Source: Alisma plantago-aquatica (taxonomy: Eukaryota > Streptophyta > Magnoliopsida > Alismatales > Alismataceae). Taken from it: 64,000 bases of DNA. The notes beneath the pieces were generated by a model. It was not told the DNA's origin and made no database searches. It worked only from the letters and a program-made list of their open reading frames with translations. This document shows positions 1 through 11,700 of this stretch, one piece after another. The position numbers were made by a program, and so were the translations under genes. Position 1 is the stretch's first letter. Every line of letters starts with the position of its first letter. The stretch lies in assembly GCA_963693085.1 (NCBI GenBank), contig OY856410.1:885902335-885966334 (forward strand), written 5' to 3'.

Positions 1-844
1 TGGTTCATAGTTTTCTAGTTATGTTATGAACACTTTACATTGTGGTGTAGGATTAATTTTACACTGTCACATGGGTTTAGATATGCATATAAAAGTTTCT
101 AGAAAATTGTTATTTATATACAAACACATTATTTTGCATAAATTTATATAGGAAATTATGCATCCACTTTTTCAAAAAACGGCCGCTCAAGTGGCCACAA
201 GGTGCTGTCTGCACGCCTCTCGCTTCCCTCTTTCCAAAACATTGATAGACATATGTACATAAACATTTGTACAACGACTTGTTCTCAAATTTTCTAGGAT
301 AGTTGACTGAACTTTTTTTTTTTTAACGAATTTTCTTGAATTATGACTTCTTCAAGCAAGAATTGTCGAATCTTGAATTTGTCACTATGGTTACTTCCAG
401 CTAGCTGTTGGCATATTAAACATTCTAGCACTGATCAAAAGGCCTTAGTTCTTGCATTTTTAATTAAAGTAAAACACCGATAATACACTTAAGTAGTTCT
501 CTTGCTCTTTTTGGGGTTTAGCTGGATTTTCATCCCTATGCTGCTGGGAGCAAGGTTGATCCCTTTTGAGCCGTTAGTGCCAATAGTTATTCACCAGAGA
601 TAAAGCTACTCCAAGGATGATATGTTCTGATCGTGACTTTATTCTGGGTCATTCTGATGAAATGTTCAGCCATCAAACACTGGGCTCAACCATCTTTTTT
701 TTTTTTAAAATGGCACTATCAACAATTTTGTAGGTCACTACTTATTGTTTTATCATTATGTGATACTGTGGTCCTATGAGAATAATCCTTTGTAAAAAGA
801 CTTAAATCAAAATGAAGTTATCCATTTTTCTTCTGTTCTTGCAG
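1..844 (+). other. Probable intron of the SBP1-type gene (5' side)
   Basis: AT-rich sequence that ends in a T-rich stretch and an AG acceptor at 843-844, directly before the first recognisable SBP1 coding exon. I see no exon resembling the short N-terminal part of the family, so the 5' exon or exons are probably upstream of the window. The next exon opens with two bases (AT) that complete a split codon, so the missing exon must end one base into a codon. Confidence 0.55.
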
Positions 845-1197
845 ATCCTACAGGTGCTGATGGGAACCCCATAAGTTTTGTTGGAAATGATCAAATATCT
901 GCTCTTAATCATCCAAGAAAAAGAAACAGAGAATCAGATGATGTATCAAGGCAACATATGCTTCAGTTTTCTTTGGGCAATTTTTTCCAAAATGAAGCAG
1001 GCCAGCCTGCTGTGATGCCCAAAGCCACCGGTGTATCGACTGGATTAAGACTATCCTATGATGATGATGAACACCACTCAACAATTACCTCGGCAAGTGC
1101 AAGTGCTTCATTGCCTATCATGATGTCTTTGGGTGATAATCTGAGTGCAGAGTTGGATCGCCAAAAGGAAGAGTTTGATCATTACCTTAAAGTTCAG
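845..1197 (+). CDS. SBP1: S-RNase-binding-protein (SBP1)-type RING E3 ligase, middle exon
   Basis: Coding exon of an SBP1/BOI-related E3 ubiquitin ligase, read from 847 (845-846 complete a split codon), giving 117 residues. The segments GNPISFVGND, NHPRKRNRESD, STGLRLSYDDDEH and LSLGDNL-like SLGDNLSAELDRQKEEFDHYLKVQ are in family order: a basic patch that may act in nuclear import, then the start of the conserved helical region. The exon has an AG acceptor (843-844) and a GT donor (1198-1199) after CAG, leaving phase 0. The first ATG in frame is at 958, but the family signature begins before it, so that ATG is not the real start. Family members act as E3 ligases in stress, gibberellin and pollen-pistil responses; the specific role here is not shown by sequence. 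Roughly 30-60 N-terminal residues are missing from the window, judged against usual family length. Confidence 0.88.
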
Positions 1198-2313
1198 GTA
1201 TCGTGCTTTTTCCCTTCCACTGTTTCTGCTCTGGCCAGTATTTTGCAGCGGTTGCCAGTTGCCACATTGAACACGGGTGTTACCCTTGACTGCTTAGGTA
1301 GACTGGTTAACATATATTATACATAATATTTTGAGTCTGTCAATATGGATTAGTTGAAAAGTCAGCGTATATACTTTTCCTGGTGACCTGGGTCCTTGTA
1401 ACTCCGACCAGCCAGTCAACTAGTCAAGGGTGCTTATCTAAAGCAGTTGACCTAAGTATCCAACTGTCAAGTGGATGGGAATCCCTTGGCAGCATTGGAA
1501 CAAAAACTGATTTTAGAAATCCATAACAACAAGAATCAATTGGCGTTATGTAAAATGAGTTCAGGCAGAAGTGAAGTTTACTGAGTAATGTTTGGTATGT
1601 GTGTAGATGTTTAAATTTGGGAGCGATCCATGCATCTTCAAAAACCCTGACCTGGTTAGTTGCAAGCCAATAGAAGCCTATCTTGCGAATTAGAATTAGA
1701 TATAATTAATGTCAACATGTTTTTATCAATTATTACTATAGGTTTTTCTTTCTCTTGACTAATTTTCTCCGTCAGCTATGTTACTGCAAATTTTAAATTT
1801 TGAAGCCAGGAACCTTGTGTACAGTACATGATGAAATGTGTTAATCCCGTGACCTTCCATTACTGTCACTTAACATATAGGAAACATAGGAAAGGTCCTT
1901 TGATTTCCAGCATTACCTTAATACCAATATGTTCCAACATCTGGTTGGTAGTGCCGGCCATATAATGAAAATGGATCTGGATATTAAGTTCAAAGTATAG
2001 GTGATTTTTTTTTTGTACCACACCAATATACTTTCAATGTGGTTGAGATTGCCGCCTATGCAAACGATCTAAAATGATGCCTTCCTGATCTTGTTGGTAT
2101 TGCTCTAGTGGCCTTTGGCTAATGGTTCGGACTTTATGGTTAAGTAATCTAATGTACTATGCTGTTCAGGCTGCTTTTAACCTAGCATCTGCAATTAATT
2201 GCTGTAGTGACCTTTGGCTAATGGTTCTGACTTGATTGTTAAGTAATCTAATGTACTATGCTGTTCAGGCTGCTTTTAACCTAGCATCTGCGATTAATTT
2301 CCATAATTTCCAG
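1198..2313 (+). other. Intron of the SBP1-type gene
   Basis: Intron between the two visible coding exons: GT at 1198 and AG at 2312-2313, phase 0 on both sides (CAG before, GAA after). Removing it joins the helix residues KVQ to EEHILNGV, the expected continuity for the family. It holds a 99-bp tandem duplication directly before the acceptor, listed separately. An open frame beginning at 2236 is intronic sequence reading into the exon and is not the gene start. Confidence 0.85.
2099..2300 (+). repeat. 99-bp direct tandem duplication at the intron 3' end
   Basis: Two adjacent copies (about 2099-2197 and 2198-2300) share CCTTTGGCTAATGGTTC, TAAGTAATCTAATGTACTA and CTGCTTTTAACCTAGCATCT in the same order at a spacing of 99 bp, with few mismatches. 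The second copy ends about 13 bases before the AG acceptor of the last exon, so it contains the pyrimidine tract and the likely branch-point zone; the first copy duplicates those signals. Confidence 0.9.
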
Positions 2314-2805
2314 GAAGAACACATTTTAAATGGCGTTAGGGAGATGCGGCAGAGACAGATGACAGCTTTCTTCAGCACTATTGAGAAAGGCGTTTCTAGA
2401 AAATTAAAGGAGAAAGAAATGGAGATTGAAAACATCAACAAGAAGAACAAGGAGCTCGTTGAAAGAATAAAACAGGTGTCCATCGAAGCACAGTCTTGGC
2501 ACTATAAGGCCCGCCAAAACGAATCCTTGGTTAATGTCCTAAGGGGCAATCTGGACAAGGCCACAGCCCAAGGCGCTGGGCACCTCAAGGAGGGTTGTGG
2601 GGATAGTGAAGTCGATGATGCAGCCTCTACATGCGTCCCACGGAGAATGGCAATGGCATGCAAAGCTTGCAGGAGCAAGGAAGTCTGTATGCTTCTTCTT
2701 CCATGTCGGCATCTTTGCTTGTGCAAGGACTGTGAGGCATCTATTGATGCTTGTCCTGTTTGTCAAAGCATGAAGACTGCTGGTGTACAGGTCTTTCTGT
2801 CATAA
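2314..2805 (+). CDS. SBP1: S-RNase-binding-protein (SBP1)-type RING E3 ligase, last coding exon
   Basis: Last coding exon (163 residues plus TAA at 2803-2805). In order it encodes a coiled coil (about residues 1-60: REMRQRQ...RKLKEKEMEIENINKKNKELVERIKQ), the WRD-type segment SWHYKARQNESLVNVLRGNL, the family tag EGCGDSEVDDAAS, and a C-terminal C3HC4 RING (CKACRSKEVC, LPCRHLCLCKDCE, ACPVCQS) ending VQVFLS. All RING cysteines and the histidine are present, so the domain should bind two zinc ions and recruit an E2 enzyme. The coiled coil should mediate dimerisation or target binding. With the preceding exon, 280 residues are visible, against a usual length near 300-340. The frame is intact with no stops. 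Family identity is strong; target specificity cannot be read from sequence. Confidence 0.93.
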   Translation, partial: EEHILNGVREMRQRQMTAFFSTIEKGVSRKLKEKEMEIENINKKNKELVERIKQVSIEAQSWHYKARQNESLVNVLRGNLDKATAQGAGHLKEGCGDSEVDDAASTCVPRRMAMACKACRSKEVCMLLLPCRHLCLCKDCEASIDACPVCQSMKTAGVQVFLS

Positions 2806-3300
2806 AAAGTGTAGCGGAAAAAATCTGATGCGTTGTAACTTGCTTGTTATACGAATGCTAAAATTACGTTTATGAGAAGTCCTGTGGGCTTAATAGAATC
2901 CCTTCCACGGTTAGTATAAATGAAACTCTCCTTTCGGGCAGTATGTTCTTACTTCCGTAATGCTGTATACCAGATGGTGAATGTAAAAAAGAATTTGATT
3001 CAGGGAAGATTATCAACCACTTGGGAACATGAAAATGTCTGGTCCATAGGGTAATGTCGGGCCTGAAGCCTACAACTTCGCTCGAGGACAATTCGTTGTA
3101 TGTCCTTGACGAATATCCTTCTGGTAAGTTATCTGGTCTGTTTGCAGATGCATCAAAGGTGATGGCAGACTGGAGCTAATATGAAAGTGGGATCAGAAAA
3201 AAATTGAGTGTTTATTTGCTTGGTGTTAGAATTAAATCTTCTTCTCAAGGATGTCTCTTCTTCATCATTTGAAAATAAAGGTGTCAAGATCAACTGTCTC
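2806..3300 (+). other. Probable 3' UTR of the SBP1-type gene
   Basis: Non-coding sequence after the stop codon. A perfect AATAAA at 3274-3279, followed by T-rich sequence, is the best polyadenylation signal I can see; it would give a 3' UTR of roughly 490 bases. Nothing else is recognisable here. Confidence 0.4.
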
Positions 3301-3693
3301 AACTTCTTTTATTTTCTGCAACAGGAAGACCATTAACAAAAGTTGATTAGAACACGAACTGTCAAGTCGGGCTGAAACAATCAAAGCACTCGCACGAGGC
3401 AAGTCCATATGCAGTCAGGGTGCATATACAAACAGAGTCGCATGCGACGACCTATTTAGTAAGCCTTGGTAGTAAGCCATAGCACATCTCACCCAAATGC
3501 ATGACGGCCTATTGGTTCACCGTGGTGGCTCATGAGCCTACAGTCTATCCGAAGTCCTTAGCAGTTCAAGCTTACGCACCCGTTCCACATCCGTCTTCAA
3601 GCAGTCCACAACTGTGTTGGGAGTGTTTGGGAGTAAATGTAAACAGTTCCTTTCAAAGTTCATTCAGCGGGCTGGGACCATGAGGTTTCCTTA

Positions 3694-3801
3694 GGGCCTG
3701 TTTGGTAGAATGTATTCGGATGACAGAAGTATGAATTTAGAGCGTAATTTTTATTACCAATTTACACAATTCCACCTAGTTACATGCAGCCAAACTAGCC
3801 C
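3694..3801. mobile_element. Tourist-like (PIF/Harbinger) MITE, 108 bp
   Basis: Starts GGGCCTGTTTGG and ends CCAAACTAGCCC, giving imperfect 12-bp terminal inverted repeats (10 of 12 match). It is flanked on both sides by TTA (3691-3693 and 3802-3804), the 3-bp target duplication typical of PIF/Harbinger MITEs. No coding capacity. It lies about 400 bp beyond the likely poly(A) signal of the SBP1-type gene. Confidence 0.82.
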
Positions 3802-3804
3802 TTA

Positions 3805-6069
3805 ATTTGTTTTTCTCATCAGCATCATGTGCTTGAATGTACCTTCAGTTGCCGTGTGCCTGTCAACGACTAAATTAGTGCACGAGTTTAGATCAGTCAT
3901 AATAATTCCAAACATATAATGATGGAAGTCGCTATTCTAGGATGTTGTGTTTCGATTCCATATATTCAAGAAAATCATAGAAATGAAGGACTCATTACTC
4001 AAAAAAATATGTATAGGTTCCAACTTATTTAATAAATTTTGAAAATATTTCACGTTATTCCCAGTCTCATTGCAATTGTTGACGATTTGGTGTTCTACAT
4101 AAACCAAATAGAAACAGACAACTCACAACGAGATGGTGTGAAGGAAAGGGTCTCAACACAAAAAGGTGTGTGTGGTTTGTCTTTATGTAGGGGGTTTGGA
4201 TACCGGGCAGAATCCTATTTACTAATAAATATAAGACCGCACATGTTTTAAGGTGTGTGTGTGTGTGTGGGTAATCTTGTTCAGAATCAAATTTCAAAGT
4301 CATGTTGGTAGTCATTTTAGAAAATTCAACAACATGACTCAGGTGGTTAATCCTTTCCATGAATTATTGAACAAAATTATGGTTTTAGTCAATATAGAGG
4401 AGGCTAATGTTTTGTGTGAGGCCATACATTGCCTCATGTCACCTACGTCACTAGGCTCGAGGCCATGCATATAACATGACATCAAAACTACATTCCCTCT
4501 ACTTCGGCTCCATTGGACATGCAACATTATAGTTTTGAGGTGTGCAATTCAGATCCAATAATGTTAAAGGGAGCAATAGAGGTGAGATGGAACCTCTCTT
4601 GCACTGGGAAGGGTGCCTACTATGGGCGGAGGTGAGATGAGCTCACCCTTAAAATAGTTGGGTGCACACGGGCTATTCAAGGCTGTACTAGAATGGGGAA
4701 AGGTAATAAGGAAAAATAAAGTTGTGTAGATGAGAATATGAATACACTAGTTGTGGGAAACTGTAACGTACCAAGAATTGAGAAGTCAACCAAACTGGTC
4801 TTCCTCTATTAGAGAAATCACTACAAACTCTATAGTTAAGGCATATTTGTCCTGGAGTAATGCTGAAGTAATGGTCTACTATGATACTCAAAGTTGATCA
4901 ATATACTTGTATATCACCTTTTAAGTTCAAATTTATATATTCACTACCTTCTTCTTGTCTGATTGGCCCTAACTGGGGATAAGTACCATCAAATCTGATC
5001 TATATGAATTTAAGTCCTGACTAGGTCTAGGCTTACTAAACGACTCAATAACTCATACTATAAGTAATGTGTTTATCGAATCTGCAATGGCCTAGTAATT
5101 CAATTATGGGTGTATTCGTTTACACAAATTAACAACACCAATGGCCTAGATTCTTGGAATCTTCTAGTATTTCAATAAATATCCTCACTTTATCGACTTC
5201 ATAGAAGATCAATAACTTCCTAGTTTTCTACCCTACTAGACACATGGTAATGTAAAAGTTCCTTCTAGAGCCCTAGGAAGTTTACTCAATCCATCTTCTA
5301 ACTTTAATTTTAGTTTTCTAATAAATTTGGGACCACACTAGTTGATAGAGTTGTGGTCCATGACCATATTACCTAGTAAATTTGGAACCCCATCTTAATT
5401 TTTGTGTGATAATATGAGTAGGTGATTGCTTACAATACTCTCTTGACATTTTTACTTGAGAATTCAAAACCCACTTGAAGTCCTTAAGGGAATCTATGAT
5501 CCATTGATCTTAGAGAATCATCTTCTCGATTTATAAATATAAGAGAGACACCATTATCATTAATATTACCCTAATTACACCTATTCCAAATATCAATTAG
5601 AGTTTTAAGCTTGGAACATACCAAATTGACATTGTCTATGAGGAAATATACTATATCACTACTTCCTCCTTTCATTTCATTTTCTCTTTGACTGTATTAA
5701 TGGCTGAATTCACCTAGTTCCATATAACTACCTAAGAAATAATTGCTATGGAAATCCCCAGGAGATAGATCTACCATACAAAGAAAAAAGTAAAGCTCAT
5801 GACTGCCTGGTGGGGCCCATAAAAGTTTTAAGACCAAACTTTTCTCCTTTACACCTTTTCATTATGTTCATTGTTTTTATGTCTTGAAAAACTCTACAAA
5901 ATAGTAATGTTTAGATGATCTAGGGTACCTAACATATTCTCAAATAAAAATAGTTTCACATATCTTTTCATGTTTTTGGTCTTTATTTCACGTTTGGACC
6001 TTTTGATTTATTTTCCTTACTTTTTCTAAAACCACAATGATTAATTAAGTTTCTCCCTAATAATATATT
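3805..6069. other. Intergenic sequence, nothing recognised
   Basis: AT-rich DNA with only short chance open frames. A short (GT)n microsatellite lies at about 4252-4269. No TE ends, primer sites or protein motifs were seen. It ends at the ACTTT target site of element F. Confidence 0.6.
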
Positions 6070-6074
6070 ACTTT

Positions 6075-8740
6075 TATAAAGAGTGGGACTCAAGAGAGGA
6101 TCCACTCTTCACTAAATTGAGAAATAAAATCACCCTATTCTAAAAAATATGAAGGAAAGGAGGAATTTCATTATTTCCCAAATGGTATAAATATACCACA
6201 AATCATAAAAGTTGAGAAGCAATAGAAAAAAACTATTACAGAGTTCCATGATAGTTCTTATACATTTGTTCCTCATAGGATATGGTTGCATAATGAAATA
6301 AAAAGATATACACCTAAGAACATGTAATGCCAGTTGTAAAAGGGAAACCCAACTATCCCAAGCTATCTTCAAATTTAATGACCATGTATATGATCTTATT
6401 GCATCCTTATCCTCCACTGTATCTACACATAATGCGGAAGAAAGCATCACCCAAAATAAGAAAAAATAAAATAAAGGTCATAAAGGTTGAATATGTACAT
6501 ATAATAAACACTTTGGGTATTAGATTGGGTTAAAAGAGTAAACAGAGATGTCCCCACATGAAAGGGAGCTATTAGCAATTAGGTAAGTTTAGAAGAGTTA
6601 TAACAAGAAAAACGAGGCACATGATAATTCAGACTACAAGCATGAGAATGAAAGCCCATTGCCATAACAACTAAACACAATTCCAATTTAAAGTAATAAA
6701 CATTTGCATGCATAACAAAGTAGAGTAAATATAATTAAAAATAGGGCCATAACACCATAGCATGGACTAAAAGAAATAAGAGTAGAAATGCACACCCCAG
6801 ACGTAACACACATGTCCTATATAAGTATGACTGTACATAAGTGCCAATATTTTAGATATTCTATTCAAACATGTAGCTTTCATAAATATAGTGACAAGTC
6901 TAGAATTTTAGTTGATTTCTCATACAATGGGAATCATAGTAGTAGGGTACCAAAGACCCATTACAACAGAGTAATTCAACAATCTCAATAATTTATATGA
7001 ATCTATATCAAGAAATAAGAATGTCCAACAATTGAATTGCAAGTATAATTGATAGTTCAAGAGATGCTTAATTAAATGAATTTAGGTTTAACTAAAATTA
7101 TACCCAAAATAAAATAGAGGATGTACATACCTCAATAGTCAGTCTTATTTATCCAAAAGTGCTCCTATGGTACAAGTTCAGGTCTTCCAAAGACTAAATT
7201 CAAAGTGAGGAAAGGAGTATTAATTGATTAAATTCACTTTCATATGGAACACTAGAACTATACTAATACACGACTAATGTATTTGTGATCAAAAGTGGGT
7301 CCAAGTAGTTGGAAGACATAAGTTCCCATGCCATGTGAAATTAAAATAATTCAACCCCATGGGCGAGGTTGGACTTTCATGCTAGGGATTAAACTCCTTG
7401 CATCTTGCGCCACAGGTGGGACGTAGGAGCTCAGCTCCAAGTTCCCTAATGTGAGGGCAAGGTCTCTAACTCAATGCCTATGTGAGTAGTCCGCAACCCA
7501 TCTTCTTCAGTAAAAGGAGACAACCTCGTTGAGCCAGTTATCTTGTTTAGAGTAGGTCGACCAGAGGGGTCGGAGGTCCAGTCACTGGTTTAGGGAGAAG
7601 GTTCCATCACTTGGTTGGGTAGGAAATAAGAAGCGTGGGAAGAACCCATTGGAATTAGTAAATAGCTTAGCGTCATTCACTGAGTAAGACCCAAAACTCG
7701 CAAGGGTGAAGCAAGGACCGAAACCATGTTTCAACTATCTACAAGGTGGCCAAGCATCTCATGACAACTCAAAACCGACGACATTACATACACATAAACA
7801 ATGAGTATTTCCCCATGAAGCATTGTCAAGTCCCCTCGGTGGATTTGAAAAGGCTTCTAATGCTTAGGGTCATGGGTTTCCATTATCAACAAATGACCAT
7901 GAAGAAGATGACCTATGTTATTGTCACCCAAAGATACAAGAGAAACCAAGGTGAGGTAGGTATGTAGAATGGAAAAGGAAGGGGTAGGAAGGTTACCATT
8001 CCATCAATTGTTTCAATGTGGCCTTGGTAATTATGGAGGCCTCGAGTTGTCAGAGAAGGAGGTCAATCTATTAGTGATGGCTTGGGGTTTGAAAGATATA
8101 GTTGATTATGGAGGAGCCTATGTATAGATCCATCAATTCCAGAAAAACCAAAATAAGGTATGCAGATCCAATGGTTAGGCTCTATAAGATCACATTGTTT
8201 AGGGGGGTGGTTGGCAATATTGGCCGTTTTGTACCTAGGGCTCAAAGAGAGTGACCTACAACTCACTAGAATTGTGATGGAAAGGCAGATAAAAAAGAAA
8301 AGAAGTTGCAATAAAAAGGTGAGTGAATGATGAGAGTAATACTGGAATCAATCAACGACGATGACCAATTTCCCAGAGGAGAAGTGAAATGTGAGGAAAT
8401 TGGGGGAAGGGGTTGAAGTCCGCCAGTCCATTTACCCGACCTGACAGTAGATGATTGCCACATAAAATCAATGTATAGTCCAATATAAAGGTGGTAAATT
8501 CAACCCAGACTTAGGTTATTTAATGCATGACATTTGATTTACACGAAATGATCCACTACAGTTATATTTTACCTAATAAGCCACAATTAAGGGTGTATTT
8601 GATATCCGATTCAGCCCTAACTTTGTAGGGTACCTAATTTGGATATGAGGAACACAAATTTGGAATTAGATCTACACATCGAGATTATTTGTTTTGTATT
8701 TTCTCCATTATACACTAATGAATGAATTAGGGTATTATTG
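6075..8740 (-). repeat. Element F 3' LTR, distal part
   Basis: Antisense copy of the F/G LTR. Landmarks match the reverse complement of G's LTR: AAGAGTGGGACTC at the end, CAAATGGTATAAATA near 6180, AGGGCCATAACACCATAG near 6745 and ATAGAGGATGTACATAC near 7113. The terminal TG is mutated to TA. The LTR stops at 8740, where G inserted, and resumes at 19124. Confidence 0.85.
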
Positions 8741-11700
8741 TGTAACATACTCAATTCCAGACACATAGGCTAATCCTCCATTCTTCTAGGCCCCTACCCG
8801 TCTGTGTGATATCCAACCTCCTTCTTTCTCTCTATTTGACATTCTTTTGAATACATACCTTTTGTATGCGTAATTCACTAATTGATGATATATTAAACAT
8901 TTTGGGGACTTTATAACCCTAATTGACTCATTAAGAACTCATAGTCATGGAATCTTAGGATTTGTTAACTCCAATAATATAATTAAGGGAAATTGATGAA
9001 TTAGTCACAAATATGTCAATTGTTGAGCTTATTCCTAATTTGAGCCTATATAAGCTTCCTTATGATTAATTGAGTAAATTAGAGAAATATACATCTCAAT
9101 GATTTAATTAGGTGAAGGTAAATAACGAATACACTAAATAAACAACCAACATACAACTAATTATATTGAACACTCAATGACCACAAAAGGAAAATTTTAT
9201 TTGAAAATCATGTTCCTTGCTCCTTAAATAGCTTCCATGCAAATTCTCAAATTAATCGGGCCATGTTTGACTCCCAATTTAATCATAAATACAAAGGTTT
9301 AATATCACCTAAGTTTGTTGGATCAAAACTATAATTAAATTCCTCTACCACCCATATGTTTACTTTCCCCATGTTCACACAACTGAAAACCAACGCGACA
9401 GAGTCTTTCCCTTCCCTAGCCGCAATCTCACGCTGGCCTAGTACCCGCAATGACCGGACTGGAGACTGCTTCCCCGCCTCCTCCTCGCTTGCACCTATTC
9501 ATATCTTCTCTCTTCCCCTCCACACATATCTCTTCTCTCCATCCTAGACCTACCTGCCCTCATCTACCTCCTCCACACTACGTCCTACACCAATGGAGCA
9601 GAACCACCAGGCACAACAACCGCCAACACTGACCCCAATCCCTGGGCACCGTCATCTCCTTCCTTGCCTCTCCTTTCCTCTTTCACATCTTCTCTTCCTA
9701 TTCCTCTCACCACATAGCCGAGATTGATCTTCTTCCTACCACAACACATCTCTTTTCCTCACCACAAACCTATAGATCGCCGACCACCCTGACCTTCAGG
9801 CAACGAACAACACTCGTGATGCTTGCCCAAGTAGACACCCTTCATCTCGCCAACTCCAGAAGTCACCGCAAGATGTGTGGGTTGCTCACTAGCCATGGTA
9901 ATAGCAGCAAGATCAGCAGATGCCTTCAGACTCACCTCATCCACCATAGACCTTTCCTCGTCACTGATGGATCAGCAAATCACCACCAACAAAGACTGTC
10001 ACGGTCTCAGCCTCCTCCTGCAACTACCCCGATCAAAGGCGCAAGTGAAGATATTGACTGTTGGCTCTCTATTCCACTATCAAGGTAGTTAGTTGTCATT
10101 TGGATTTTTCTCTAGCTGCTTAATCGCCTTCCTCCTTCCTCACCTATGAACTATAGGTCACCATCAACAGAAGCAATGTTCTAGTCTATTGACGGCCATG
10201 TACCTATAAGGCAACACTGCCATCAGCATAGATGCACCACAGACCATATCCCTCCCTCCTTGGGTTGCCACCACTCATCACCTACATAAAGAGGGTCTCC
10301 TCTTGAATAGATTAGCCACATACCACTGCTTTCCTTCTCCTACAACTCTTTCATCTATTAGCCTAACCTCGTATCTGCTATACACACTGCTTGCGCCACC
10401 ATGGGCAGTAGTAGGGGTGAGAAAATAATGGTCCAGACCGCAAAATCGGACCAGACTGCTCAATTTGGTCCGGTCCGATCCATTTTGAGTTCGGTCTGAT
10501 CCGCGGTCTGAGAATTTTGATGAGTTCGGTCTTCGGTCCGGTTCGGTCCAAAATCGGTCCGGTCCGGTCCAGACCGCAGATTGACTTTTATATAAAATTC
10601 ATGTATAATTGAAGGTTTATTCTATAATAATTACAAATAAAGTACATATATAAGCACTACTAGTATAAATGTTTGATACTAAAGTTATATAATTGTTAGA
10701 AATGACTAAGATTATCAACTTTGTACAATTAAATAAGTTGTAAAACATGTAAAAAAGGTTGATTACGGTCCAAACGGTATGGTCCTAGCATAAAATGGTC
10801 CATCCCGGTCCGGTCCTACCTTGAAATGGTCCGGTCTGTGATCCATATATTTATTGAAATCCGGTCCGTGGTCCGGTCCGATTCGGTTTGGTCTGGTCCG
10901 GTTCTGGACTGGTGCTCAGCCCTAGGTAGTAGGATACATTGACGAGACCACGTACAAGCTCCGACTCTTCTCCTCAAGTATGCCACCAGGCTAGCACAGT
11001 TCGGGGTCATTTTCAACAAATTTTGAAGCCTCTTCATCAATATCAATGTTGTCGAGGAGCAATCAAACCATATCAATCATCATCATCTCACTGGTTCTGA
11101 ACTTGGGATCATATATGAAGAATGCTAGGAACTCTTCTCGTTGAAATGAAGGTCAGTATTCTCTTCATTCATGCAAATTAGTTCTTAATAAGTCTGTTAA
11201 CAAGATAACGATAGGATGGATATAATATTGTGAGGGTAATGCGATATTCATATATACTGACACATTGGGTAAGTCAAATTACTACATAGTATCGTATCAT
11301 GATTTCACACGCTTATATACACTACACTACTATGACTACAACCAAGAATATAGTAATTTATATAGACTTACATTCTTAATATCCATAGTAATCAGAGTTT
11401 TCTTTTAAGGTTTAACATTTGTTTACATAATTGACCCTTATCAATTAATAGTCTTCTTGGTAATGGTTGTATTGATACATATGTTGGTATATGAGTAATG
11501 TAAATACATATCATAATATTTAATGATAATTGGACAACACAGTGGGTGCACACATTAATGCACATAAAATTTGAGGTTAGGGATAATATCCATTTCCATA
11601 GTTGGAGAGAGAAAGTACCATTTAAAATTTAATGGGAGGAATACATTCTTTTACATATATATATAATCTATAAATATGTAGACATTTTCACTTAAGATGG

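Noticed and set aside
520..574. Possible upstream exon of the SBP1-type gene (reads LDFHPYAAGSK in one frame)
   Set aside because: The frame that fits the split codon of the next exon gives a sequence unlike the family, the other frames give the wrong phase, and the donor (GTTGAT) is weak.
2265..2766. Three minus-strand open frames over the last SBP1 exon
   Set aside because: Shadows of the well-supported + strand RING exon; no motif of their own.
4067..4474. Overlapping open frames on both strands near a (GT)n run
   Set aside because: Short, low-complexity in part, no domain, no splice or promoter context.
9356..10092. Open frames in the GC-rich island of G's LTRs (also 15926-16746)
   Set aside because: They fall inside LTRs, shift between the two copies and carry no recognisable domain; open length is explained by the higher GC content.
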